Below, in pieces: positions 11,076-24,400 of a stretch of DNA of 64,000 nucleotides. The stretch's first letter is position 1. The number at the start of each line of letters is the position of its first letter. Position numbers and translations under genes: made by a program. The DNA comes from Chrysomallon squamiferum (lineage: Eukaryota; Mollusca; Gastropoda; Neomphalida; Peltospiridae). Location of the stretch: the NCBI GenBank assembly GCA_012295275.1, contig CM022672.1:477943-541942 (forward strand), read 5' to 3'. Under the pieces are notes generated by a model that had not been told where the DNA came from, searched no databases, and worked only from the letters and a program-made list of their open reading frames with translations.

Positions 11076-14000
11076 ATGTCCGAAGTGGGAGATTTGATTG
11101 TGAAGTTTCAGAAAAATGAACACAAAATAACAGGATTGCTAGATGTCGATACAATAGCAGATTTAAAAAATGCTATATACAAAGCAACCAGCGTTCTACC
11201 GGAGAGACAGAAACTTCTTGGTTTTAAAATCAAAGGTAACAAATTATTTACAAAATTGAAAAGCGAGTAAAAAATTGCTTTATTGTCAGTGATGTACATG
11301 TATCCGAATAGTCCCTAATTATGTTTTTCGTGGCTGTATAGTTAAAGTATTACCTGTGGTTTAATTAGTTAGAGATAGAAATATACCTGTGATCATAATT
11401 CTGTTGATGACTTAGGGGATAACTTATACAACATTTTTAATCTTTATTCTCTAAATCATATAAGCGAATGCGTCATGTCATATTATGATATTACATTAAA
11501 AAAGAACAAAAAAGAACAAAAACATTCTCAAGCAAGTAGTTAAATGCATATTTTTGTAAGTAGATGATTCATAAAATAAAAGTTCTAATACTGTTTTCAA
11601 ATATTTGTCTGCTTCAGGTAACCAGCTGACAGACGACCTGGTGTTGTCATCACTGAAACTGAAACCTAATTCCAAGATTATGCTTATTGGTACCACAGAA
11701 GATGAACTGGTGAGACAGGTATAACAAGAATTTTCAAATCAAATCTTTTTAAGGGATAACCAGAATTTTTTTTTTTTTTTTTCTTTATTTTTTTTTATTT
11801 TATTATTATTTATTTTTTTTTTTTTTTTTTTTTTTTTTGTAGTGGTTCTGTGGTTTAAAAAAAAAATGATGTTAATTGTCAGGAGTAAAATGCACTTACA
11901 TACAACATGTAAAATGTGATGAATGTTCACTTGATGCATTCCATATAGTTCACTAAAGTTGAATTTAAAAATAACATACATATTGTTTTTCAGATCTGAG
12001 TTAATTACTATTTGCTACAGAGATCTGGTCATCAAATAAGATGGTCATTTATACTAACATTTTATCAGTATTGTTAATATTTTGCAGGCAAAAGTTGCAG
12101 AACCACCCAAAAACATTCCTGAAGTTGTCAATGATTTCGACATTGAAGATGAAGAAATTGCTATTGAGAGCAGGTGATAAAAAAAATGTGTGTCATAACA
12201 CATGTAATAAAAACAATACCTGTCACATGTATATTTTAATTTTCTCTAATTACTAGACTATAGGAGTTTAATATTTTGAAATGAGTAACTAAAAATCATA
12301 ATGCATTTAGAAAAGGGAGGAGCTTAAAATTGTAGTTGTTGAATTAGTTGTGAGTTAAATGTAAAGATTCTTTTATTGAAAGAAATTCGGTGTAGATAGA
12401 ACAGTGTTCATCATGACAAGAGTACTGAATGTAAAATTTTGTCTTCTACATAATGAGTATATATTTTGTTTTAAAATATATGTTGAATTCTGTTTAGTTT
12501 ATCATGCAAAATAATTTATATTCAGAGAGGAGTTTCTTACAAAGGTGGACAGACGTGTGAGAGAATATAAAATAAACATCCTGAATGAGCCTCGACCAGG
12601 GAAGAAACTACTTGTACTGGACATAGACTACACACTGTTTGGTATCAGTACCATTTTTAACAAACAAAATAGCTTTGTTTAAATTTTTCTAGAATAATCT
12701 TTTTTTTTCTTTTTTTTCTTTTTTAGAATCTCTGAATTAGCTTATTTCTGTTTTGTGATGAGAGAAATTGAATTTAGTTGTCAGCTGAAAATCAGCTATA
12801 TCTGAAATACTTTACAGACTTTTTTCCACTAATATTATATAACCTTTTTTTTCTCACATATTATATATATATTAAAAATAATAATAATAAAAATAAAAGA
12901 AAATAAAAAATTAAATTTAATAAAAAAGTTGGAAATATCTATTCACATTTGTTGAAGTGCTATTGTTTTGAAAATAAAAATTTGTCTTTTGTAAATTTGT
13001 TTCAGATCACAGATCAGTTGCAGAAAATGTCCTGGAGTTGATGCGTCCCTACTTACATGAATTTCTCACTTCAGCTTATGTTGATTATGACATTGTCATT
13101 TGGTGTAAGTATTTTCTGTTGATTGGTGTATTTAAGCAGATAATTACATTATTAATAATGAGACATTATTATTTGGTGCATTTGCCTCTGAACATTGTAG
13201 ATAATTACATCTTTTTAATTGTATTTAACTTTTGTTCATTGTTATTGCAGATAGCTATATAATTTTACAGTTGTATAGTGTTAAATATGTGTTTGTATGT
13301 TTGTGTTTGTGAGAGCACGCATGTGCATGTATGGTTTGTGTAAGAGATGTATAAAAGATTTATTCATAATTTGTGTAAATAATTAATTTTTACTTGGTAG
13401 ATTTACATGAACAAGTAAATGAATTTGTAATGACATTTCAGCATAAAACTATCCTGGCAGGTACATGAATGAAAATTAAATCAAGAAAGAAGTTTCATTG
13501 GTGTATCTATATTAACAGATGCACAGCAGAGATTATTTTATAGTTTTCCACAGATAGTGAAATATATATCATGGACATAGAAAAATTGACACTGATAAGA
13601 ATTGATGCTGAGTATGTGTTACAGTGTGTTGTATAAAGTGTTGTATAATGTGTGGGTTTTTTCCAGCTGCAACTGGGATGAAGTGGATTGAGACGAAGAT
13701 GAGAGCTCTGGGTGTGGAGACAAATGAAAATTACAAAATCTGTTTTTATCTCGACAGTGACGCCATGATCAGTGTGCACACACCAAAGTACGGAGTTATA
13801 GAGGTAGGGTTATATTCATAAACAGTACAGACACCAAATTGTTTGTCACATTATTATTTTTGTGTAAATATCAAACAGTTATTTACTGGCACACCTCAAA
13901 ACAAGGAGACTGTAATGTTGTGCAGACTTTGATATGAAAACATTTGGATGTGATTGTGTATTTTTAAATGTGAAGTTGAGTATGATTAACCTAGCATCTA

Positions 14001-14972
14001 GACCACTGGTCACTGGAAATGAGTAACATGTATAAGTGTTTTATATGTATTAATTATGTTGTATGTAGTTAAATATTACTAATGACCTTTTTACAATGAT
14101 TTGTTTTACTATATTTTTGTAATCATTATTGTTTTGTGCTGGGTTAAATGATGAAAACACTGACTGAGATGTGACATCTGTTTTCAGGTGAAGCCACTAG
14201 GTGTGATATGGGGCAAGTTCAGCCAGTGGTCAGCAAAAAACACCATCATGTTTGATGACATCCGCAGAAACTTCATCATGAATCCACAGTCTGGACTAAA
14301 GGTTTTGTTAAAAAACTTAAAAACAACACAATTTGTTTTCACATAATTCTAGAGGTTCTTTAATTCTAAATCACTTATTACTAATACTTATTGCTTTATT
14401 AATGGCTGCAGTTCTGACTGTTGGAGTGAACAGCAGTAACCAAATCTGTTCTGTGGGATTCTGTTCATACCGTCCTTGCAAATTCTTAAAAAATATTTTT
14501 ATATGCAAATGTTTAAATCAAATTGACTTTAAATGTGAACTTTAAAAAAATAATGTTTTTCATTGTAACAAGCGGTAGTTGTGAGAAAACAAAGCTAAAC
14601 ATTGTGTGTATGATGATACAGAACGTTGTTTCTTGTTTTTAGATCCGACCATTCAAGAAGGCTCACTTCACACGTAACACAGATACAGAACTGCTGGAGT
14701 TGGCCAAGTATCTTAAAGACATTTCCACACTTGATGATTTCACTGTTTTGTGTCACAAAAAGTGGGAAAGGTGTGTTTAAACCTTTAATACTGAAAACTA
14801 TTTGTTCTTATTCTGAACTAATAATCATTTTTTTTAATAATAACTGTTCAATAAATCTGTTAATTTATTCAAAATAAATATTAATTTAACTTAGTTACTG
14901 GAGGTAAATAACTGTCAGAGCCTGTTCTTTCTTTTTTCCAGATACAAGCCCAAATGGAAGAAATCCAGCTGA
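11076..14972 (+). CDS. UBLCP1: Ubiquitin-like domain-containing CTD phosphatase 1
   Basis: UBLCP1 is a nuclear HAD-family phosphatase that binds the proteasome through its N-terminal ubiquitin-like domain and dephosphorylates it; it can also act on the RNA polymerase II CTD. Exons: 11076-11235, 11618-11718, 12088-12173, 12526-12641, 13006-13104, 13667-13803, 14188-14301, 14643-14770, 14942-14972; 972 nt, 323 aa (human 318). The UBL domain covers about residues 1-85 ([28 protein letters not shown]). The FCP1-type phosphatase domain has the catalytic DxDxT motif as DIDYTLF, then [36 protein letters not shown] and [22 protein letters not shown] links the two. Exon 2 may end at 11709 (CTG|gtgaga) or 11718 (CAG|gtataa); both keep frame and differ by three residues. 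The C-terminus is short and Lys-rich. Confidence 0.97.
11765..11845. repeat. Poly(T) tract in UBLCP1 intron 2
   Basis: About 80 bp almost entirely of T with scattered A, 45 bp downstream of the exon 2 donor. Length is likely to vary between alleles and assemblies. Confidence 0.85.
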
Positions 14973-15106
14973 AGCAATTAGGGCAGCAAAGATCAAGGAT
15001 GATAAGACATGATTTCTGATTGGTGTGAAACTCTAATGTGTTGTTTCCATGTAACTGATTGGCTGGTGATATTATTTCTGCTTTGCAGGTCTTTCATGAG
15101 TATATA

Positions 15107-15112
15107 AATAAA
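15107..15112 (+). terminator. Poly(A) signal AATAAA of UBLCP1
   Basis: Canonical AATAAA 135 bp after the stop codon, followed by T- and TG-containing sequence. A second AATAAA lies near 15317, so two 3' ends are possible. Confidence 0.6.
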
Positions 15113-15639
15113 TATTTCTGCAACACAAGAAGATGGTGTTTTGAATGGTGAAAGATGAAAGAAAATGTTTATATCATTCAGAAGATAGCACTTTCACAGT
15201 CATTCTGTATCTTTTACCACATTACAGCTTCCATAAAATTCTCACTAACATGTTCGCATGACACATCAGAACTTTCATATTAAAACGTGGAGTCAGTAAA
15301 TGTACTGTGTAAATGTAATAAATTTGTTAGAGGAATTCAGTAGACATTTGTTTTTCTTTTTTAAAAACAAAACAACTTTGTATTTGTTTAACAGTAAAGA
15401 AATAGGGAAAAAAAAACAACTAGCAGTATATCTTTGTCAATATCTTAACAATTGTCAGAAACAAAATATTAATTTTTAAAAAATAAAATGAAACAGTCAA
15501 TACTTTTCTGTTTAGTGTTACAGATAGTGTGAGTATTTATTATTTACACAGATTTTTAGAGATTCAAGAAGGGGTCTAAACATTTCACATTTTTACTGGT
15601 AAAATTTAAATTATTGGTCATTGCTTTATCAGTGAATAC

Positions 15640-15970
15640 AAGATATGCCATTGCTTAAACACAGTACATGATATGTTACTGCTTTAATACACTGTGTACA
15701 TGATATGTTACTGCTTTAACACACAGTACATGATATGTTACTGCTTTAATACACTGAGTATATGATATGTTACTGCTTTAACACACAGTACATGATATGT
15801 TACTGCTTTAATACACAGTACATGATATGTTACTGCTTAAATACACTCAGTATATGATATGCCATTGCTTTAACACACAGTATATGATATGTCATTGCTT
15901 TAACATTTAAGTACATGATATGTCATTGCTTTAACATTAAGTACATGATATGTCATTGCTTTTTAACTGA
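15640..15970. repeat. 30-bp tandem repeat downstream of UBLCP1
   Basis: About ten copies of a unit with tacatgatatgttactgctt followed by taacacacag, with small indels. It is not linked to any exon. Confidence 0.9.
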
Positions 15971-18900
15971 GGAGGAGTATATGGGCACACAAAATACAAC
16001 TTCCTGTTAACTGAAAAAACTGATGCATGGCTGTAGTAGGTTTCTTCTTTTGTTACTTTTATACATTTAAACAATCTTGGTAGAGTGACTTTGTATTTGC
16101 ATACACAAGCTTCCACACCTACACATTAATCAGTAATAGACGATGTGCCTCAGATTTGTGGAAAACAAGTCACACACTGTGTTATGTTCAAAAATTATTT
16201 TATTCATAATTTTTATTTTTTGAATTTTTTTTAAGCAGGATTATTTCCTACATTAACAATGGTGAAAACCAAAACAAAAAATATATATAATAAAAAAAAT
16301 TGTACATACACCATTTCTATGAAATGGCTCGTTTGTAATAGATATCAAAACTCCCCCTTCTAAAGCCCCAAAACTTATAAAATAAGTAAGGAAATCTGAA
16401 GCTGTAATTTGTTGATTTAATTCGCTCAGTTTGTTACAATTCACTGGATGTTAATGGTGGGCCAAGAATTTGGCACATATGAAGACCTCTTTAAAAATTA
16501 TAGAAATTTATTTGGTTCAGTACTGGCTCATACCAATAGTCTGATTTTGATTTGATAAACATTTTTAACATTTAGAAAAAAGAACAAACATTTAAAACTA
16601 AGTTCTTTTGTTTGTAATTTACATATATAAAACAGACAGCTATTATCAATTACAAACAACCATTTTTAAACAATAGCTTCAGTCTCAACAAGAAAAGAAA
16701 AAACAAACCTAACAAATCCTGTATATGTTGCAGAATTAAGCTGACATTGGTTTTATTTTATAAAGAATAATAAACGTTATTGGCACAGTAGTATGTTGAA
16801 AACAGCTGTTAGTTACAAACAGCACTAAGATGATAAAACATGATCTCATTAAAGTAACAATAAACATTTCAACAATAAAACAGCAGGAGACAGTTTTTCC
16901 ACATAAAATAAATTTACCCCCCAACCCCCAAAAATCCATAAACAAAATAAAGATTTTTTTTACATGTTTTTTAATGCAAATACAAAAACAAAAACAAACC
17001 CTCATATAAACCCCTCAAAACTATATATATATATATATATAACCAACAATTTTGTTTCATTTCTTTACTTTAAAAAAAAATAATATACAGACCATCTGTC
17101 TACATATAAAAATTAAACAGTTTTAGGAATTGGTTGATCAACTTGAAATGATTATGAGTTTTTTAAGCCATTTGCAGATACCTTCAATAATATTTTTGAT
17201 CTTCACTTTGGTAGCATGCTTGAAAAATATATGACATATTATATATTATTTTTCTTCTGTGATATTGACTTTGTTAACTTACAATTTAAAGAATATTTGT
17301 TATTATTAACATTTGATTTAACAGAAGTTTGAGAAGGAACATTGTGAAAACAGATACTGTTTTGATCAATTAGGACATTTGTGAAATTATGTTGAAAATC
17401 TTTCATATTAGTCTTTTCAAGATATATATATATATATTGGTTAAAAAATGTAATTTCATAAAATGTCTCTAGATTTAAAAAATATTCTGAGTAATAAAAA
17501 ATGAAAATGAGGAAAAACAAAAAACTGAGGTAAAGTTAGAGGAAACAAAAGTCATGGCAATAAATCTTGTGGTAGCATTTTGTAAATTACACAAGTGTGG
17601 TAATATTAACTGTCTGGTATAAATAAATATTATAACATGTAGAAATAAAGAAAAAACAAGCCATATTAACATTTTTTACATGCCAAGATACCATTTCGTG
17701 TCATATACTGCATTTAGATATTCCAGTAAAATGATTCAAAACCCAACTTTGTATATTATTTATTCTGTGAATGAAAAAAAAAGGGTCTTTTAAATTTTGA
17801 GCATAAATTGTTGTAAATGTGGCACATACAAATTGCTTTCTTATGCAAGTTAAACATCACCACATCATGTAAGAGATATAGCCAGTGTTTCAGATTTAAT
17901 GAACTAAAAGTTAATAACTGAATAGGACAAGGTATGAAATAAAGTGTAAGACCTTACTGTATGACAGCTTGTACAGATAAATTATTAATTGTCAGCAACA
18001 AGCATGATTACAAAGACCAACAAAATTCAGTTTGTGGTTTTCTTAGCACAGAGGTTACATAGATAATTGTATACAGGTTTAGAAAAAAATCACAGAGTTA
18101 TTTTTTTTATTCATCTGCTATATCCATTATCTATGTGACACTTTTTTTTTTTTTTTTTTATGAATTAAATTTATGGAAATATATTTACTGTTTATATAAG
18201 TTTATATTTAGTAAAATTAGAGAAATGTGGAATAATAATAAACAGTTTTTACTGCAGTTGTCACAATCCACATGTTCTTGTATGTTTTCTTTTACATAAA
18301 TTACAATATTGCTTGGAAGATTATCTTGTTTTCACAGAGCTACATAAAAACAGATGGAAGAATCTGAAAAAGAATCTTGTCATGACACAAAAGCTAAAAT
18401 ACTCAAACTCTGAATGTGAAACAAAATTTGTAGGAAAACAATTGATATCACATTTTTAACAAACATACAAAATTAATCTAAACAGCCCAAAAAAAAAAAT
18501 TAAATTAAATTAAATAAAAGAATGCCAATCCCCTCCCAAAAATTGACTTAAATACTAAACTGAACTACAAATATTGATATATGAATCCATGTTTTACAGA
18601 ATTCTTACTGAGTATGAAACTTAATCACATTACATACTGCTGTATGTAAAACTAATCTAAATGATTTACTACAACATATATTAATTAAAAATAAAATAAT
18701 CATTTATTATGATGTTAAGGTGTGGAAGACATGTTTTTAAAATTTGAAAAGTAAATTAAAAGCAAATACAGCTTTTTTATAATTACGCAATCACAACCTT
18801 TGTAAATTAAATAAAAAGTAAGAAAAAATACAAATAAATAAATAACACAAAAAATAATAAATCACATTAGATTATCACTCATGAAACTCACATTTTTCAA

Positions 18901-20136
18901 CTAATTAATTAATTTAACTGTTGTTTTAGGGTTTATAACAATCTTGATAAGAAAATAGATACATTTGTTCAATATTGATAACTTTAAGCAAATAGAGTTA
19001 ACCTTTATTTAGTATACAGAGTGTTGTTTTATATTCAGTAACTAAAATCATGCAGAATGACATGTTTATGCAAAAAATAAATTAAAAAAAAGAAGAAGAA
19101 GAAATAAACAGCAGTAAAAAGGATTTCTAATCATGGTGTAAGATTAACACTGATAATCCATATCTTGTACATCAAATCATCAAATCTCAGTAAAAGATCT
19201 GTTATATTAAAACATGCAAATCCCTGTATTCTCTCAAAGTACATGAAACAACTTCACCCAAATACATGAAAATATTCCACACATTATAGAAAAACATCAT
19301 AACCCAACTACTTGAAAACATTTATACACTCACTTCAAAATACATCACCTCATAACAAACACACGAAAACATTTATACAAGTCTCCAAACATACTGGTGC
19401 TTTATGATACCCCAATCCCTGTATAGCCTAGTCCCTATAACTTGAAACTCCAGCCCTACTCAACATCTGAATGGAACTGTGCAAAAAAAAAAAAAAAAAA
19501 AAAAAATCTATTTACAAATGTAAAATGCTGTCACAAGGCAGTCGTGCACTGCACTTTGTTATTTACATGTATTTACAGTAATGATAATTTACATATAGCA
19601 GTAACAGTACTTTACATATAATGGTAATGACAATTTACATGTAGTGGTTGTAGTATTTTATATATAGCAGTAACAGTAATTTACATAGAGTGGTAATAGT
19701 AATTTATCTACATTAACAATCACAGTTTACAAGACGGATATGACACACATACATAAACTCTCATGTCACAGATTATATACACAACTTTCACTGGATATGA
19801 ACAAACAAAAACTAGAGTTAAAACCTGTCTGAGAACATAATGTCAAAAACGGCTGCATCTGAATTTGTTACTGACCCTTTTTATTTTTAAAAAACAATTA
19901 TTCTCCACAATATAAAGTTAAAATATGACATGAGAGTGGTTTTCTTGTTGAATTGAAAACAATATTAAGAAATAAAGATTAAAGCTTTTTATCAAACTAA
20001 AAGTAAAATATTTCATTTTGATTTGCATTTGGAAGTTTATAGAAAGATAAAAATTCACCAAAGCTAATCACTGAGTATTTTACAAATGCAATACATTTGT
20101 AATATTATGCAAACATGCCTAGGGTTCTAACAATTA

Positions 20137-20325
20137 ATGTTGTACTCTAGCAAAAATTCACCCAATCAGCACTGTACTAGTAAAATTTCAACCAATCAGC
20201 ACTATACTATTAAAAATTCACTCAATCAGCACTGTACTAGTAAAAATTCACCCAATCAACACTGTACTAGTAAAGATTCACCCAATCAACTCTATATTAG
20301 TAAACATTCAATCAGCTTATACTTC
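20137..20325. repeat. 30-bp tandem repeat in the SLC39A13 3' region
   Basis: About six copies of a unit with aaaaattcacccaatcagca followed by ctgtactagt. Each unit contains a CCAATCA or similar. The open frame it gives (Ser/Asn/Gln/His repeats) is a by-product. Confidence 0.88.
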
Positions 20326-21344
20326 ACAGCTGCAAGTATTAATGATATTGGCAAGAATGTACTTTACAATAAGCACCATTTGATTCAAGGTGTGTGTTTA
20401 ATCAGTTCTTACTGGATTCAGTATCTAAAAATAATTTGTTTCTAAAAGTATTCCTGAGAAATGCCAACAATGAGACCTAATCAGACAAGTGACATTCCAA
20501 AAACAAAAAAAACAAAAAATAAATTTAAAAAAATTCAATTTAAAAATAGCTGTTTTAAATTTCATCTTCATTATAAAATATTTTGTAATGTTTGTTTATT
20601 CGAGAGATTAGTGATATTAATTAGATGTAAATTAAACATACAAAACAATGACATGTCACATACAAAGAACAACACATCGATATATAAACACATATAAACC
20701 ACTGATATCTTGTTTTATGTCATTTTACATTCTGTAGAAAATTTGTGCTCTGTGAAGAAGTTTTGATATGTATCTTTGTTACAATGTTATTTGTACACTA
20801 AAAACTTACATAAAAAATATAAAAACTGAAGTGAGATAATTTAACAGTAAAATATTTTGATTTTTAGTGGCTCTATAAGTAATAAAATGTTGTTAACACT
20901 GCTACAACAAATAAAACAAATAGAACAGTCAAACTGTTAAAAAGAATAAATGATAAAAGTTGAACCAATAGATAATCCTTTACATCACTTTGAACCATAA
21001 ACAGTCTTCAAATCATTTTCAACCAATAAATGGATTAATGTAAAGAATGAGTATATGGGAACAGCTTAACCAATAAACAGTGCTGTTACAAAACAGCCAA
21101 TCAGAGTAACAAATGAGTAAACAATAAATACTGTAAACAGTGCTTTCAGTATTAACTGCTATGGTGAGTACAGAGTACAAGTGTACCCAATAAACAGTGC
21201 TTTTACAACAACCAGTCAAATCAACATAAACTATTAAATAATGAATTAATGAGTATGTGAATGAAACCATAAAAATATATTAACAGTTATGAAAATGACT
21301 TGCTTTGATTCAATATAAATGCTACAAGGAGATACTTGGATCAC

Positions 21345-21480
21345 ACAGTGCCACTGGCTATTCTAAGACAGCTTGACCAGTCAGATTTAACAAACCAGTG
21401 TCAAACAAAGCCACTGGCTAACTCTAAGACAGCTTGACCAGTCAGATTTAACAAATCAATGTCACACAGGCCATGGCTAC
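21345..21480 (-). repeat. Tandem duplication of the SLC39A13 stop-codon region
   Basis: On the minus strand the end of the ORF (GCCATGGCC to GTTTGTTAA-like sequence, then ATCTGACTGGTCAAGCTGTC) is followed by a second copy about 61 bp on and a partial third beginning GCCAGTGGCACTGTGTGATC. The unit includes the last eight or so codons and the stop. Confidence 0.85.
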
Positions 21481-24400
21481 AATTCCACTGCTCAGACAGG
21501 CCACCTGTTTCACCGATTCCCTGTAAGAAAAAAGAACACGCTTTTACATGTGTGTCACTGACTAGATGTGAATGAACCAGACAGTCTCTGTCTAAAACTG
21601 TACAGTACAGAACATTCTAACTTTAAACTACAGACATTTAAGAAAAATGGACTTATTTCTCACAGAATTAGTTATTTGTAGCAATTAGTCATTTAGTGTA
21701 ACTCCCAAATACATTAATTTAAACAAGAAAGAAATCTCCATTTCAGACAACAAAATTTTACCTTTCTGTTTTCATTTAAATGATTTTAAAATAAATTATA
21801 TAAAATGCTGCCAAAAATAATAGAAAATAAAGAACTGAAACCTTTTGATGTGCATCAAAATAATGTTTATCAGTCAGACGCAAGCATTAAGAAAACAAGA
21901 ACAATGAACAACTGTTTTGTTGGTGTTTGTGAATAAAATACTAAACAATTTAGAACATGAACACACCATGCATGTTTTTCTTGAAGCAGATCAGGAACAA
22001 CTGTTACAAGAGCTATGTACAGAAATCCACCGGATGTGAAAGGCAAAATCCACGCAGTTCTCTCCCCTGAAAAACAAAAGCAAAGATTCATTAGCTGGAA
22101 ACTATTTGTTTAATTACATATCTTCAGTTTTACTTTATTTAGTGTTGATTGTGAGAATGGCATACTTCAGTGACTGCATTTACCATGCAGGGTGAAGGGA
22201 AGCACATACTAAGGTGTTACATAAACCAGTTACAGGACACTACAAAGTAAAAACAAAATGGATGCACTGATATGTTTTAATCTGTATTGTCAAAAATGTC
22301 ATCCTCAGCTTATTATTTATTTATCTTTCAAAACAGATAAATTCAGAGTAAAAGACTGCTATCATTATGTTACTACTGTTATTAATTTATAAAAAATTTA
22401 AAGTAGAAACCTGCAGATTGTGCCGAGTCAGCAGTTAAAGCTGTCAAAGCTCCAAGAACGCCTCCTGTTGCCGTTAGCAACTGAAATATAAAAATAATAA
22501 CTTTTCTATAGAATAATAATAACAGAAAAAACTTGTTTACTTCAGTTCTCAATAATTTGTCACAACTAACACTTTCCTTTTCATACATTACAACTATTGT
22601 AATACACATCAGTTTATCCCACAGTCAGTTCTATTTCAAACAAGTTAATAATTCAAGTTAGGAAGATGATCTTGTTTTCTTGAGATAACATTAAAAACAG
22701 ATGTTTTTGAATAATTTGAATATTTGTATAATACTAAAAACCAAGACACAAACCAGACATAGCACACACAAAATACAAACTAAACCATTCCAATCTCCAT
22801 CCCCAAAAAACAGCAACAAACAAACAACAGCCCATGCACAAATCTGTGAGATATGCAGATTAACTCACCTGTGTAAAGATGAGATGATGTATTTTATTGA
22901 CAACTCAGGTGTGTAAAGGTGAGATGATGTGTGTATTTTATTGACAACTCAGGTGTGTAAAGGTGAGATGATGTGTGTATTTTATTGACAACTCACCTGT
23001 GTAAAGGTGAGATGATGTGCATATTTTATTGACAACTCAGGTGTGTAAAGGTGAGATGATGTATTTTATTGACAACTCACCTGTGTAAAGATTAGATGAT
23101 GTATTTTATTGATAACTCAGGTGTGTAAAGGTGAGATGATGTATTTTATTGACAACTCAGGTGTGTAAAGGTGAGATGATGTATTTTATTGACAACTCAG
23201 GTGTGTAAAGGTGAGATGATGTATTTTATTGACAACTCATCTGTGTAAAGGTGAGATGATCTGTCTATTTTACGGTCAACTCACCTGTGCTTTCGCAGCC
23301 TGCCACCGGTCAAATCCTGACCTCAACAAAATGGCAAAGTCACCAACCTCATGCGGGATTTCATGTAGTAAAATAGCAAACGTTGTTAGAAAACCAACCT
23401 GCAATGTAAACAATATTTTTATAACAACTAACACAACCAGAAAAATGTAATATTTAAATTAATGCTTTAGAGCAGATAAAAAAAAAGAAACAAACAAAAA
23501 ACCTGTAAACTCAACAATTATATAAATAAATAAAAAGGTAAAGAAGAAATAAACACATGAAAAAAACAACAATGTAGTAGGAAATAAATTAATAAAATAA
23601 TAGTTTGAAACAACAAATATAGACAATTATATTGAAAAATCATTTAACATTTATTTGTGTTTAATTCAGCTTTAGTAGAACAAATATCTTTGTGACTGAA
23701 AATCCAGAAACATTAAAACAAAAACAGAAACATGTTTCAGTGTGTGATATTTTTAATCTGATGATGCTAAGAGATTTGAACACAGATACCTTGGGACTGA
23801 TAAGGAAGCTGCCAGCGACAGCAAGACCATGAGTAAAATTATCTATACAGTTAGCCAGCAAATTCAGATAACCACTGACCTGGAAAAACAGAATAAACAG
23901 TAGTAAGTTGTGTAAAAGTCAGAAAAATAATAATTTGAAAATCACATTCAAATTAGTCAAAAATATCTGTTTTTAATGTCATCTCAAGAAAACAAGATAA
24001 TCTTCCTGACTTGAATTATTAATTTGTTTGAAACAGAAGTGACTGTGTGTATAAACTGATGTATATTACAATAGTTGTAATTTATGTAAAAGAAACTGCT
24101 TTAGTTTCATTGTCGTCTGACCTTTAAAAAAATAAAATCAAACTAACAACCAAAATAAGAATTATTGTTCTTTATATTTAAAAAAAAAAATGAAACTATT
24201 TTTTACATATCAACTATAATGAATTACTTTTAGACTTGGAAATGAAAAAGGAGATTTACTTATTTTAATACATTGCATTGTCAATATAAAATTAAATAAA
24301 AAGTTTACATGAGAAAAGTATTAAATAAAAATATAAAAATGCTTACTTTAATATGCTCACTCTTTTTCTGGCTATTTTTGGTATCACATTTTTGATTTGA

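Larger units (their letters stand above)
14973..21447. other. Convergent interval between UBLCP1 and SLC39A13 stop codons
   Basis: It holds the UBLCP1 3' UTR and, from the right, the SLC39A13 3' UTR of unknown length. The sequence is strongly AT-rich with A and T runs and two tandem arrays (15640-15970, 20137-20325). I see no coding exon: open frames are short and Lys/Asn/Phe-rich. Confidence 0.65.
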
